Part shown: piece after piece, positions 11,361 to 22,863 of the stretch
Layout of the letters: every line of letters begins with the position of its first letter
Numbering within the stretch: position 1 is the stretch's first letter
Source: Cladobotryum mycophilum
Lineage: Eukaryota > Ascomycota > Sordariomycetes > Hypocreales > Hypocreaceae
NCBI GenBank assembly: GCA_036429605.1
Contig: JAVFKD010000010.1
Coordinates: forward strand, 434,001 to 498,000
Direction: 5' to 3'
Length of the DNA stretch: 64,000 nucleotides
Made by a program: the position numbers and the translations under genes
The notes under the pieces: model-generated
What the model was told of the DNA's origin: nothing
The model's database searches: none
Seen by the model: the letters and a program-made list of their open reading frames with translations, nothing else

Positions 11361-11544
11361 TCAATTCGCAGCCGAAACTGGATCTACCCAACCCGAGCCG
11401 GGTCCTTGATCAAATCAGACCATTCCGCAGCAAATCCCTCGAACCAGAACGACAGACGTCCCTCTTCAACCGCAAACCACCAGCACCACCACCCATCCGT
11501 CAACGCCGCCCTCACCAGGCTCTCACGCCCACCACAGAGCAATC

Positions 11545-12454
11545 ATGTTCCTGCAACGCTCAGCCATCGCTGCGGCCCGCCGCGCTGCTGTCACTCCCGT
11601 CGTTGCCCGCACCTTTACCACCTCTTTCGTCCGCCGCAGTACGCATTGATCTTTGCCCCGTCTCTTTTTACCTGAAGAAAATAGCACGGGAAATGGGTGT
11701 CCCCTCCCGGATATAGAGAGGCTCACTAACCTGGGAATTCAAACGATTGCAGATGCTCCCACCACCCCCAACGAGCAGGCCGCTGCCCTGTCTGGCAACC
11801 CCGACAAGAAGATCGCCAACTACAAGACCTTTTCTGGTACGTTTTTGCGCCCGGTTCACGAACAGAGAGGAGAGGCAACCACCTATCATGACGTCTTTAC
11901 TCGGAATCATGAATAATGGACAACACGGCAGCTAACCTAGAGCTATCAACGCAGAGGTAAAGTCTGAGGATGACCTTTTCGGTCCTGGCGCCCAGCCCGG
12001 CACCGTCCCCACCGATCTCGAGCAGGCCACCGGTCTTGAGCGTTTGGAAATTCTCGGAAAGGTAGAGGGTGTGGATATCTTCGACATGCGCCCCCTCGAC
12101 GCCAGCCGCAAGGGAACCATGGAGAACCCTATCTTGGTCCGCTCCGCTGGCGAAGAGCAGCTCGCTGGTTGCACCGGCTACCCTGCCGACTCTCACACCG
12201 TCACCTGGCTCGGCGTAAGTTAACCATGGCGCTGCACTGAAGGGCCTGAGAGTCGTAACTAAATACTAATGCTGTTACTTTTTCTTTCCTAGCTCACCAA
12301 GGACCGCCCCATTGAGCGATGCCCCGAGTGCGGCGGCGTCTACAAGATGGAGTTTGTCGGCGCGCACGACGACCACCATCACCACCACGAGCCCGAGTTC
12401 CCCGAGCCCAAGACCTTTGCCGACTACGTCAAGCCCGAGTACCGATACCGATAG
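11545..12454 (+). CDS. COX4: Cytochrome c oxidase subunit 4 (mammalian Vb type), mitochondrial
   Basis: Four exons, 11545-11638, 11753-11836, 11955-12214 and 12293-12454, give 199 residues. The first 30 residues or so are Arg/Ala/Ser-rich without acids, a matrix-targeting presequence. The body contains the typical ATGLERLEILGK stretch, and the C-terminal domain has the zinc-site pattern Cys132, His140, Cys156 and Cys159 (GCTGYP...SH...CPECG). A His-rich loop, HDDHHHHHEPE, follows before the conserved end FADYVKPEYRYR. The protein is a nuclear-encoded structural subunit of complex IV at the inner membrane. The promoter carries CACGTG and CCAAT elements. All introns have GTRNGT-like donors and the frame closes exactly. 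Confidence 0.95.
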
Positions 12455-13121
12455 ATGCGCGGATCGAAAATAACGGTTTGGAAACAGGAGAAGGGATATT
12501 CAAAGGTCGGGCATAAGGAAAGGCTTAGGGTGTGTTTTCATAGAGGATGAGAGGGGGTAGGCGTGAAAAACCAGGCCGACAGGAGGCGGCTGTGTAGATT
12601 ACGGTGACTTGGTTCCGTATATTGATTTGCAAGCTTTGACAATACTGCATGTTGAATTGCTGTGAAGCTTTTGGGTGAACGAGATGATGGGTGGGCAATG
12701 AATTGATTACTACCTGGTTCTACGGCTCGTGGTGACGGAGGGGCTGGACAAGACGTCATTGCGCCTCTTGGCGAGCATGCATGAGCTATCTATATATCTT
12801 TGAAATATGTTGGATGTGACTGTGTTTCGCAAGATGAGCAATGGCGCTCTATTAGCTGCATGAGGTATTGCTGCATGGTTTTACATCTGATGGCGTCCAA
12901 TTTGACGAATACCAGGCGGGAGGGCTCCTTAGTAGTCGCAGTCATCTACGTATCCCTCATTCCGCCTACGTCTCGAAGTCGCATGGTGAAGGTAGCACAG
13001 CCCGGGAGAGGCGTGACAGCTTCGGATTTTCGTTTTGTTTCATGAAGCTCCAAAGAGCAACTGTAGAAGCATGCATAGGTAGCTTAACGTATAAAACGAT
13101 GTAGCTCGTAGTGAGGTTGCT
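12455..13121. other. Convergent 3' region between COX4 and the DUF4604 gene
   Basis: Two 3' flanks face each other here. No gene or strong repeat is seen. Confidence 0.5.
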
Positions 13122-13676
13122 TCATCCTTCCTCCTCATCGAAGCTAAGCTTAATCTTTTTGGCCTTTTTCTTGGTCTTTATTCTGTTGGAGGCCGAGTCT
13201 GCGGTCGTAGCTGTAGCTATAGCTATAGCTGTAGTAGTCTCTTTGTCTGATTTCTTTTCAGAGTCGGATTTGGTTTTGGTATCGGCTTGCTCAGCGGCTT
13301 CGCCAATGACTTTTCCAACCTTGCGTTTCCGCCCCCCAATCGCGGACTTCGTTTCTGAGGTCTGTTTATCTGCCTTGTCTTGATCGGCCGTCCTGTCCGT
13401 CTCTTCCTGGGTAGCAGTAGTACTTGTAGTACCAGAGGACTCCTTGACCGTGCCATCCTTGTCGACCTGCAGGTCAATCGTGTTTCCGTCCTCGTCGACC
13501 ACGAGGGGAATGTCTTCGGCCTCTTCGCTGCTGGACCGCTTCTTGGCGGCACGTCGGTGGCCGGCGAGGAGGGGGTCTGGGCCTGTGGCGCCGGAGGCTC
13601 GGGCGCGGAGGGCGGCGAGGAAGGGCGGGAGGGAGGTGTCGTAGGAGAGGTTCTTGGAGGTGATTTTCTGGGACAT
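13122..13676 (-). CDS. DUF4604 domain protein
   Basis: A single exon of 184 residues. The N-terminus MSQKITSKNLSYDTSLPPFLAAL is the hallmark of the fungal DUF4604 family, and the C-terminus ends in a Lys-rich segment plus KLSFDEEEG, as family members usually do. The middle is low in complexity: acidic near 50-75 (EEAEDIPLVVDEDG), then Thr/Ser/Lys-rich, with an alternating Ala/Thr stretch near 150-160 encoded by GCTATAGCT-like repeats. GGRKRKVGK near residue 115 may be a nuclear localisation signal. No biochemical function is established for the family that I can name. It is convergent with COX4. Confidence 0.82.
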   Translation of the reverse strand: MSQKITSKNLSYDTSLPPFLAALRARASGATGPDPLLAGHRRAAKKRSSSEEAEDIPLVVDEDGNTIDLQVDKDGTVKESSGTTSTTATQEETDRTADQDKADKQTSETKSAIGGRKRKVGKVIGEAAEQADTKTKSDSEKKSDKETTTAIAIATATTADSASNRIKTKKKAKKIKLSFDEEEG

Positions 13677-15297
13677 GGTGTGATTTGATTTTGGAGGTTT
13701 CTGTGGTGAAAGGGGGAAGGGGGAAGGATAGATACTGTTATTATGATGAATGGGGAAGAACGGGCTGTTATTATGAGTTTTCCATTCGTGGTTTAGGTGT
13801 TGTAGCTGCGAGATGGTTGGATTGATGTCGTGGTAGAAGTTGGTTGTAAGCGGGAACTAAAGTCTGAGGTGTTTGCGGAAGTTGATGTGCAGACAATCCC
13901 AGGCAGATGGATGTATATGTACACAAACTAAGACAGGGACACGATGAATGAGCTACAATACTTGCATATTCATATATTGAATAGGTAGTAGACCTTGATT
14001 TATAAAAACATGAAACTCGGTAGTCATTAATCTTTCATACAAGTCATTCAACAGAGGTATTTGTACTTACTTCGGCTCCATCTTCCCTCTGTATGAATGA
14101 TATGATAAGAGCACAAACCAGGGGAAAATCAGATAATCCGATGGTCATTTGTTGATGCTCAGTCTCGCTCAGTCCTCAGTCACCCCCTTGATTTTCACTC
14201 GGAATCTTCCTGATTGGCGAGACACAATTGGTTGACCTGCATATCTCGAGTGGATGCGCAGATAGCGTGGGACAGCCAGGGGTAAAGACCCAGCGGCGGT
14301 CGGACAAGATACATGATGTCTCGTGGTATTTTGTATGGGCGAGAAAAGTACCCCGCCATCCCAATAATCTGCTGTGCTAGGTGCCAGGTTGCCCTCAGTG
14401 GACTGTTTAGTGGCCAACGTTCCCTGTAAAAAGCCTCCCGCCTAATTTAAGCTATACTGGACTAAATTCACCAAAAAGATTGGATGCCAGGCAATCAATG
14501 AAGCAGAAATAGGTACCTGTGATAGTGATAGTGATAGCGAACGGAGGCGGCAGGAGCAACCTCAAGCAGTTGTTCAAGTTGAGGAGCAAGAGCAGGAGCA
14601 AAACTTCCTCTTTCTTTCTCATCACAGGGATCAAATTCTTCTTCCAACATCATCCACCTCGTATTCTGTCCCTTGACAGGTCTGACGAATTGACTGCGCC
14701 ATCGTGTCAATCAATCAATTGATTGTCACCTCGCCTCAGTCAAACAAACCCTGGACCCCGAATCTTTTATAGTGCCTGTCCCCTCCACCGCCACACTCCA
14801 TATCGCAAAATTTCAGGGCGCCGCGCGTTGGGACCACCACCACCACCACCACCACCATCATCAGTAGAGTCAACCAACCAGGCCAACCTTTGACCGATTC
14901 GTCCTTTTTTCTTCTTCGTTTTCTTTCCCTCTCACTCTTTACTTTACTCTTCACGTTGCCGAATGACGCAAAGTCGTCGATTCGTCTTGTAGAGGCAGGA
15001 ATTAATATTTCTTTTTACTTTTTACTGTTTTTTTTTCTTCTTTTCTTCTTTCCTTCGATTTCGATTTCGATTCGCATATGCCATTGTATGACTTTTTATT
15101 AATGCCCCTTCAACCCCTGATTTTCTAATCCATCTGGCCTTTATCGTCCACTTCCCCCCACATTCAACAACGAAAGGACCAACCGACAACGAACAAACAG
15201 ACAAACAACAATATTTACCAAAAAAAGCATATCCTCGACCCTTTATAATCTAATCGTCAACTGTTCTTTCCTGCCCCTCAGGCAGGCCATTGTCGCC
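13677..15297. other. Divergent intergenic region, 1.6 kb, upstream of the DUF4604 and mannosyltransferase genes
   Basis: No gene is seen. It contains a (CCA)n tract at 14833-14862 and long T/C-rich stretches at 14900-15070. An A/C-rich leader with CAAACAAACAA-like sequence (15170-15230) precedes the mannosyltransferase start, as is common in fungal 5' UTRs. Confidence 0.5.
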
Positions 15298-17037
15298 ATG
15301 GATTTATTCCGGCGAGCATCCAAGATGGTGCCGGCCGGACGGACACCAGAACTGCCCACCGCAGACGAGAAGAGAAGAAATAAGGCGCTGGCCTCACGAT
15401 TAGCCTTCTTGCGGAGACCGTTGCGGTTACGTGGAAACTCTACAATCTCGGTCCCTCTAGGCGTCGTCGTCATCTTCCCGGTGCTGGTTGTCGTCCTTAT
15501 CCTTCTCCTTTTCGTCAGACATCCCAGCTCTCCTGGGAGGATATTGATGCCAGCTGGTGCGCCGCCAGCCATTCGGTATGTCAACTCCCAACTACAGCTA
15601 CCAACTAGACATGCATGGCTAACGGTTATTTGCCCTGCAGAAAGATTAGCGAAAAGCACGACAAGGTCTTTGTCACCGGCTGTCTCGAACCCGATACCAC
15701 CAAGCCTAGAGCCAATGCCACCTTTGTCGTTCTCGCCAGAAACAAGGAGCTCGACGGAGTTATCCAGTCCATTAAGTCTGTTGAGCGTCACTTCAACCGC
15801 TGGTACCACTACCCCTACACCTTCCTCAACGATGGCGACTTCGACGACAACTTCAAGCAAGCTGTGCAAAACTATACATCCGGTCCCGTCGAGTTTGGCA
15901 AGGTTCAACCTGGCGCCTGGGGCTTCCCCGACTGGATTGACCCTAAGGTGGCCAAGGAGGGTATTGCCAAGCAGGGTGATGCCGCCGTCATGTACGGTGG
16001 TCTGGAGAGTTACCACTTCATGTGCCGCTTCTACTCAGGGTAAGTAGGCAACGTTGTCGCTTTTGCGCATTGGCCACATGTTCGCTGCAGGGACTGACAG
16101 GCTGTGCAGCTTCTTCTTCGATCACCCCCTGCTTCAAAAGTACGAGTGGTATTGGCGAGTTGAGCCCGAGATTACCTACTTCTGCGACATGACATAGTGA
16201 GTACCTAGTTCTCTCCAACTAAAATTTTGGTTCTGACCCTTTCCAGCGACCCCTTCCTCAAGATGATTGAGACCAACAAGACGTACGGCTTCACCATCGC
16301 TGTCAAGGAGTTGCGCGAGACGGTTCCCAACCTGTGGCGTTATGCTTCGGCTTACAAGCGCAACAACAACATCACCTCGCAGGGTCTCTGGGAAATGTTT
16401 GTCGAGCCACAGGACCCCCTCCTGAGCCCAAGGTCGACCCCAATGCCTTCCCTCAGGAGATGTTGAACGGTGATGGTAGCTTGCCTCCTATTGATCCCGA
16501 GGCCATGGAGGGCGAAAAGTACAACATGTGTCATTTCTGGTCCAACTTTGAGATTGCTCGACTTAGCTGGTTCCGCAGCAAGGAGTACAGAGCCTTTTTC
16601 GAGATGATGGATCGCAGTGGTGGTTTCTGGATGGAACGAGTAAGTTATGGGCATAAAACCTAGAGTCGTGATGACAAACTGACAATCGATTCTAGTGGGG
16701 AGATGCTCCTATCCATTCGCTGGCTGCTGGCGCCCTTTTGTCGCCTCGCGATATTCATTACTTCCGAGATTTCGGTTACCGACACACTACCATCCAGCAC
16801 TGTCCTGCCAATGCCCCTGCCCGACAACTTCCTCGCGAACCATATCTCGAGAAGACAACACTCGACGAGCGCAAGCGTGCTGAAGAGGATCAATACTGGG
16901 AGAGCTGGGATGAGCCCAAGGAGAATGGTGTAGGATGCCGATGCCGATGCGATACCGACATTGTCGACGTCGAGGGCAAGGACGGTTCATGTCTTGCCGA
17001 GTGGGTGGATGTCGCAGGTGGTTGGGCCTCCCCTTAG
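15298..17037 (+). CDS. KRE2/KTR-family alpha-1,2-mannosyltransferase (GT15), with an apparent 1-base frameshift
   Basis: Five exons (15298-15575, 15641-16039, 16110-16196, 16247-16639, 16696-17037) encode a type II Golgi membrane protein of about 499 residues. There is a short basic cytosolic tail, one membrane segment near residues 52-72 (VPLGVVVIFPVLVVVLILLLF), then the GT15 catalytic domain. Family motifs include NATFVVLARN, YPYTFLNDGDF, YWRVEPEI, HFWSNFEIA and GGFWMERWGDAPIHS, and the C-terminus is Cys-rich. Such enzymes add mannose from GDP-mannose to O- and N-glycans in wall biogenesis. In exon 4 the frame breaks at a run of five C (16415-16419). One more C would restore the frame between VEPQD and PEPKVD, and the exon lengths also sum to one base short. 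As written, translation stops at 16466. An intron is not possible there because no GT..AG pair fits. Confidence 0.85.
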
Positions 17038-18626
17038 AGGACCAAGTCTGGAGAGCTCAAGGTCGACTTGGATGAATACAGCCCTGTCCCCGGCGTTGAG
17101 GAACATTAGGTTTAATGAAGTGCACGAAAAAAAACTACTCGTTAGATATATATTGGACGGATAATACAGGAAGCGGACAGAGACAAAGGGCGACTAACCT
17201 ATATACTTCTGGGGATCAAAGACAAAAAGCGGCGGGGTTCGTCTGTATAAAATGAGACGCTGAGGAAAGGCAGGGGCGTTTTGCTTTGCACGAACGGGGT
17301 GTAGTATATGTTGTATTCCCAGTTGGAGTTGGAGCCGAATCAGGATAAGGAGCACAATGGCTACTTCTTTAGCTAGGGTGGACAGACGGAGGACCGTTTG
17401 TCATTGATAGAGTGGGATTGCATACTATCTTATGTGTTTATATAAAGCGAGAGTATAATTGTTTGCTTGAGGTTCTGTTCTACTATGGGCTGAGCATTGA
17501 TATCTTGGCTCTGGTGTTTGTTCCTATTGTATAGTAAAGCTGACTATCTTGATTGCTCTCATGTGGTACTATTCTACACTGTCCATGGTAGAGGATGTCA
17601 TAATGGCATATTGCCGAGAAGACTGAGACATGCATGGATATGGCTCCTTTTACTCGTATTTCCATAGCTCCCTGCTGTTACAGCCACGATTAGGGTTAAT
17701 GATAAGCTTACTCTGTGCATGCTCGTAAAAATGGCATGGACCGCGTGTCTGATGCCCCCGGAGCGGGAGTGGAGAGTTTTCGGCCCCACTGCCGAGACGG
17801 GCCTCGTCTAACAGCTGGGAAGTTTATGTCTTCTTTGCTTGGAGTATCTGTGGGACGTCGTTTATTGTTTTACTCTGTATCTATATTTTCCATGTGACTT
17901 GATATTTATTTGCACACACCACACACACCTTCTATTCTGCCATGCCATAGGAAACTCTCAATGCCATCGACCCAAACCTTCCGTAGAGCATATTTCGTGC
18001 TATTAAGAACGGGACAAGAACAGACAGCATTCTTGGCCTGAATTTGTTGATCATCCTCGGCATTGCCGCTCATCAAGCAGTGGCAAACCCCTCGCTGACC
18101 CTCGGCCTCGATCTCCTGCGTCGTATCTTGGCAGACGAGAAAAGGAGAGGATCCCCTGGAAAGTTTATGTATTTGTATAGGTGTAAGTGGTACCATAACC
18201 CCCGAGCACTTTGCTGTTGGGACCGAAGAGCCTCAGCAACGAGCAGATAGTCTGTCATGGAATGCTGCAATCAGCCGAGATGAAGGAGGGGGTTTTACTA
18301 TGAACTTTGATCCGGCGTTTTTGCTCCCGCATGATAACTTACGGGGTTCATATCATCATAGCTTTACTATCTCTACTCTACCATCTCTTCATTTCGTGTT
18401 TGACCTAGTATTTATTTTACATTATTGCTAGGTAGTCATTTATTCAACATGACTACAGCAAGGCAAGGGAGGATCAGGTAAAGTTTGACGAAATCCTGCG
18501 TCTATCCGAATGTGTATCTACTATCTATACATCTATAAATATTTTAAACTCAATACTTGTCTTTGTTTAATATCTTAATACCCTTATTCTCTCATGTCAT
18601 TCAAGGCCTCGCAATGCCAATCAAAG
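17038..18626. other. Convergent 3' region, 1.6 kb
   Basis: This is AT-rich 3' flanking sequence of the mannosyltransferase (plus) and PIP-box (minus) genes. No convincing gene, RNA gene or repeat is seen. Confidence 0.5.
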
Positions 18627-19343
18627 TTAACCTCTGCGTGGAGCACGCTTCTTGCCCTTGCCAGCAGAGGAAGAACCAGCGGCTTTCTTGGCAGCAGCTT
18701 TGCCCTTTGCCCTCTTTGCTGGGGATTCATCGTCAGATTCAGACTCAAACTCATCCACAAGCTGAGTGGGAGAATTCTCGGGGAGCTGAGATTCAGCAAT
18801 CGAAGAAGTCGCCTGGGGACGCGCGGCACGGTGTGCTTCGGACGTGCTGGCACGCCCCTTGGTTTGTCTGCGATTATCACTACCATGGTCACCATCATCG
18901 CCATCAACGGCCTGGCTAGAAGCTCTGTCTGTGGCTGTCGTCTTACGCTTCTTGAAAGTCGTTCCGTTCACTGCACTTGTAGTGCGGATTCTCTTTCTGG
19001 TCGTCTTCTGCGACGACAATCCTAGAGTAGGATACGAAGACACAGCAACCACAATAGGCGATCGCTCCCCAAGAGACCGGGGAGCCGAGGGACCTGCAAC
19101 ACATGGCTGAGGGTTCACATCTGCCATGGTGCGATGACCAGGGGTAACTGGTCTCATCGCTGCACTGCGGCTACTCTCGCCCCGAGACTCTCGCTCAGAG
19201 GAAGCAGTCAGCCGAGGATGACCTGCAATCCTCTTCTCTACAGAATCACCCTCTTCCACTGATGTAATAGTACCCAATTTGGTAAAATAAGCATCAATCT
19301 TTCGCTGTCCTTGCTCGATTTTCAAGAACTTCTTGAGAGCCAT
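18627..19343 (-). CDS. Small basic nuclear protein with N-terminal PCNA-interacting (PIP) box
   Basis: A 238-residue single-exon reading frame. Residues 13-20 read QRKIDAYF, an exact match to the PIP-box consensus Qxx(I/L/M)xx(F/Y)(F/Y) that docks partners onto PCNA. The rest is low in complexity: Ser/Arg/Glu-rich at 35-75, basic KKRKTTATDR-like near 131, acidic ESESDDES near 200 and a Lys/Ala-rich basic tail ending RAPRRG. There are no catalytic motifs, so it looks like an adaptor or regulator at replication or repair sites, which is inference. A poly-pyrimidine stretch ending in AG at about 19375 suggests a 5' UTR intron just upstream. Two ACGCGT boxes lie in its upstream region. The exact family is not recognised. 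Confidence 0.65.
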   Translation of the reverse strand: MALKKFLKIEQGQRKIDAYFTKLGTITSVEEGDSVEKRIAGHPRLTASSERESRGESSRSAAMRPVTPGHRTMADVNPQPCVAGPSAPRSLGERSPIVVAVSSYPTLGLSSQKTTRKRIRTTSAVNGTTFKKRKTTATDRASSQAVDGDDGDHGSDNRRQTKGRASTSEAHRAARPQATSSIAESQLPENSPTQLVDEFESESDDESPAKRAKGKAAAKKAAGSSSAGKGKKRAPRRG

Positions 19344-20864
19344 GTTGGATACAGCAAGGTTGACAGAAAATGCCCCCCTGAACTAAAAAAAAAAAAAAAA
19401 AGTAAACAGATAGAAAGACGCAGATGGTAGGAAGTATAAACAAAAGGAAAAAGGAAAGAAAGAAAAGATTGTATCAGATGGTATGGGATAGGGTGTTGCA
19501 AGATATGCCTAGAGGAGGTTTTCCTGCTGGAAGGTGAGGAGTTAAGTTGGAGATTCTGGGGGAGTAGTTTTCTCTTATAGCTCGTTCTGGGAGGCCTACA
19601 CCATCCACTCTCATTCATCTGGTGAGAGTAAGTTCTTTAATCGTGTAATTGAATCAATACCAATACATCTGCAGCGTAGCATTGTTAGCAAGCCTCACTG
19701 CAGGTGGGTTACGAATGAACGCGTGGTCACTCATCTTGGAGAAGACAAAGGCGCTTACACGCCGACTCTCATAGGTCCTTGGAAAAGCCGCATACACTGC
19801 AAACAAGTCACTTCACGCATAGTACGTTAACATGTGTACTTTTGTTTGACGGAGTAGATGAGGGCTCGATGTATTATGGTTCTTCTATAGACCCAACACT
19901 CGCGAGCCATCCATCCATCACTGCTCGCTAAGATGAGTGGGCGATTATAGACGCCCCTCCGCCTTTGTATTTGTTCCTTCTTCGACAATCATCTACATGA
20001 TGCCATTCTTTTTTTTAAATATATATATATATATATAAAAGAAAGCTCATAATCCTCGTTCTCAGAATGTTTTTCCGCCGCTCCGCTCCCACCGACTTTT
20101 ATTGCGCTCGACTAACGCAGGAACCAGGGGCATCAAGCACAAAATGGACGCGTCAGTCAGTTAGAAACGCGAAACGATAGGATTCAGAGAGTTCCATTGG
20201 CTTCTATTTAAGACATCTAACGAATCAAAATGCTGTTAGAATGGGTTCCATCAGCCTTGCATGAACAGAGTCATGGAGAAAGTAACTCGGTGGCATTGGC
20301 TTGGATAGTTCCCATCCTACAAGGCTCTGGGATTCTGTACTCTGATAGGCCACTGTCAAGTCCATAAACATGGGCAAATCATATTGAATTCGGGCCTTTG
20401 TCAATTTGGGTATCACCGTCACCGAAGATCATCATGTATTGGCTCGCATGATACCACCAATCACAGCACAGCACAACTCTAGACATTCATCACAGCCGCC
20501 TTGTTCACTTCTTTATTCTATATGGCTCTCTCTCTCTCTTGAGATGGGCTGGACATGTTTTATGCTTAATATTAAGGTCTGCCTTTATAGGTAAGATGGA
20601 TGAAAGCTTCCACCCAATGCGAGACCATGTATTACCGGATTAAGTAATTCCAGCCCCGGAGCCCCCGGGCCGGCTAGTCCCACATCCCCCTCAGACACCC
20701 GAGTAACCGCAACGGCTATCCACATGACAAAGAGATTATACTTGACGAGGATTGGATTTGTAATGTTATCCAATCAAGAGAGGATATAAGGAACATTGAC
20801 CCAGGCCCGAAAACAAACCTTCATCATGCTGCAGATCCCACACATCTTCTTCCGGAACGACACC
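19344..20864. other. Divergent intergenic region between the PIP-box and MDR genes
   Basis: No gene is seen. It holds an A-run at 19385-19400 (T-run for the minus-strand gene), ACGCGT at 19719 and 20148, AACGCGAAA near 20166, an AT dinucleotide run at 20019-20036 and a CCAAT near 20770. A TATAAG box near 20784 serves the plus-strand gene. Confidence 0.5.
19719..19724. promoter_or_regulatory. ACGCGT (MluI cell-cycle box) upstream of the PIP-box gene
   Basis: It lies 376 bases upstream of the PIP-box gene start; a second copy is at 20148-20153. MBF-type factors bind ACGCGT in G1/S genes. The hexamer also occurs by chance in several other places in the window (for example inside coding sequence near 31550), so weight is low. 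Confidence 0.3.
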
Positions 20865-21851
20865 ATGAAAGCCATTGAGGTCATCGGCCCCAAGACCTCA
20901 CCAGAGGTCACCCTCAACCCCTCAGCCCCCAAGCCCATTCCCAAAAGCGCAGAGATCCTCATCAAAGTTCACGCCGCGGGCATCACGGCCGACGAGCTGG
21001 CATGGCCGGAACTCTGGGAGGAGGTACCCGTCCGTATCCCGGGACATGACATCTCGGGCGTGGTGGCTGCCCTGGGACCCGACTACAAAGGCTCGTTGTC
21101 CGTGGGGGATGACGTGTATTCCATGCTGCACGCCGTACGGGGGCTGGGCCAGGCTGAGTTTTCCATTGCGGAGGACGAGGAGGTAGCGAAGAAACCGAAG
21201 AGCATTACGCATGCTCAGGCGGCGGCCCTGCCCATTCCGGTATTGACGGCCTGGGAGGGAGTCTTTGAGCATGCGAAGCTGGAGAAGGGGACAAAGGTGC
21301 TCATCACGGGGGCGTCCGGAGCCGTGGGCCATGTAACTGTGCAAATTGCATCCAAAATAGCCGGGGCCGAAGTCATTGCCCTGGCCTCCTCGCGACATCA
21401 CGACACGCTCAAGGAGCTGGGAGCCAGCCGCGTGGTGGACTACAACACGCCCAACTGGGAGGACTCCATCAAAGATGTGGACGTCGTCTTCGATACAGTC
21501 GGAGACCCCATCCTGGCAAAGACCTGGAAGACGGTCAAGAGCGACGGCCTGATCATCACGGTCGGGAACACGCCCCCGGCATGGGACTTTGGAAACGGGG
21601 AGCCGGAGGAACTAAAGGATCATCCGGACGTGAAGTGGTTCTTCTTCATCGTGTCTTCCAAGAACGAGACGCTAGCCCGGGTTGCGGGTCTGATAGACGA
21701 CGGGACGATCAAGACACTGCCAGTGAAGGGGTTTTCCATCGATCAGGGGGTGGAGGCATGGAAGGTTGCCACGCAAAGGGGTAGGACGGGGAAGGTGGTG
21801 ATTGAGTTTGTGACGAAAGACTCCCAACAGAATGGAGCTTCGAAGAAATGA
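20865..21851 (+). CDS. MDR-superfamily NADP-dependent oxidoreductase (quinone oxidoreductase-like, zinc-free)
   Basis: An intronless gene of 328 residues. The N-terminal GroES-like half contains ILIKVHAAGI and PGHDISGVV, but the catalytic zinc cysteines and histidines of alcohol dehydrogenases are missing. The Rossmann half has ITGASGAVG at about 147-155, the dinucleotide-binding motif of the quinone oxidoreductase branch, followed by a plausible NADPH-recognising segment ASSRHH. The start is chosen at 20865 (MKAIEV, as in relatives). An in-frame ATG at 20826 exists, but a TATAAG box at about 20784 would leave it almost no leader. It probably reduces enones or quinones; substrate unknown. Codons are markedly GC-rich compared with flanking DNA. 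It ends QNGASKK, with no peroxisomal signal. Confidence 0.85.
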   Translation: MKAIEVIGPKTSPEVTLNPSAPKPIPKSAEILIKVHAAGITADELAWPELWEEVPVRIPGHDISGVVAALGPDYKGSLSVGDDVYSMLHAVRGLGQAEFSIAEDEEVAKKPKSITHAQAAALPIPVLTAWEGVFEHAKLEKGTKVLITGASGAVGHVTVQIASKIAGAEVIALASSRHHDTLKELGASRVVDYNTPNWEDSIKDVDVVFDTVGDPILAKTWKTVKSDGLIITVGNTPPAWDFGNGEPEELKDHPDVKWFFFIVSSKNETLARVAGLIDDGTIKTLPVKGFSIDQGVEAWKVATQRGRTGKVVIEFVTKDSQQNGASKK

Positions 21852-22863
21852 GTTTTGTGATTTGGGTCATGAACCTGCCTTGATTATGATTCTTTTTTTT
21901 TTGGTTTGCCTGGTTGTATGTCCATAGTAATGGTTCACGATTTGCCTCGTTGGACTCTGTATAGCATCCACCTACACCGACTCCATGTTTCCAAACATGT
22001 CCGTCCAGTGCTTCAACAGTTCTTCAATGAAAAGCTTCAAGTCCCACAGGTCCTCTGAAACAGCGCAAGAACCTCCATTCCAAACATATATATCCGTCTC
22101 AATTTCCTTCCCCTGTCAGTGCCCTACGAGAAGAGGCAGAGCGCAGAGGAGTACCGTAGAGAAATAGTGGTTTTGGATGTGTATGCTCTGTAGCAGCTTG
22201 ATTTATGACTTCTACTATTTTGGTTGACAGTGCATATGTTGCTAGCTTCTTCAGTAGTTTGTACGTGTAAGTGGTCGACAGGTAGATCAAGCTGTTAATG
22301 TTCTGATGGTGGATGATGATAGTATAAACTGTAGGCAGCAACATGTATTTTATAATAACAAGTGTCCGTCTCGTGTAATCACTACAGATAATCAAACCTT
22401 TTCAAAACTTTATTTTATCTCAAAATTAGCTCGCAGTGTAGGACAAGGGTGAGTCGTTGAGTTCAACTTAAAACCCAATAATACATCGGCAATGTCCAGG
22501 GTAACTAGTCACGATAGGAGGTGGAGATGTTGTATAACAGGGCAGTCAAAGGGTCTATTACCTTTACTTATGGTAAAGAAGAATAAAAGAAGTTAAAAAT
22601 TCCATCCTTATTTTATGCTCAACCTTGTCAAGTTATTTTCTTGGAACAGACACTTGGAGTACTCTATAATAGTCTATATGCTCCTCAAGCTTCAAGGGCG
22701 TGCGGATTTCAATACCAGGTGAGAATAAAAGTAGCGGTACGTATCAATATCCCACATTTTGGCCTGAGGCACAATTTGCGCATTGAATCTCAAGATCCAA
22801 AAATTCCAAGTGCATCACGAATCGACTTGCGACGACGAGGACAAAAGGTCCGATTGCCCCACG
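21852..22863. other. Intergenic, 1.0 kb
   Basis: AT-rich 3' flank of the MDR gene, then the leader of the mitoribosomal gene. No gene is seen. The frame upstream of 22864 is open for some distance but lacks the family sequence. Confidence 0.5.

Larger units (their letters stand above)
10809..11544. other. Intergenic, 0.74 kb, ending in the COX4 promoter
   Basis: No gene is seen. The right part carries a TCACGTGA palindrome and an inverted CCAAT box, listed separately. Confidence 0.5.

Noticed and set aside
15243..16016. 257-codon open frame antisense to the mannosyltransferase
   Set aside because: It is the mirror of a conserved coding exon and owes its openness to codon bias.
20826..20864. 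Alternative earlier start for the MDR oxidoreductase
   Set aside because: The TATAAG box near 20784 would leave almost no leader, and the extra residues do not resemble the family N-terminus. Not fully excluded.
22641..22863. Upstream extension of the mitoribosomal protein frame
   Set aside because: The long open frame there is not the frame of the first coding exon; the uL15m protein starts at the ATG at 22864 and reaches the downstream frame only by splicing.
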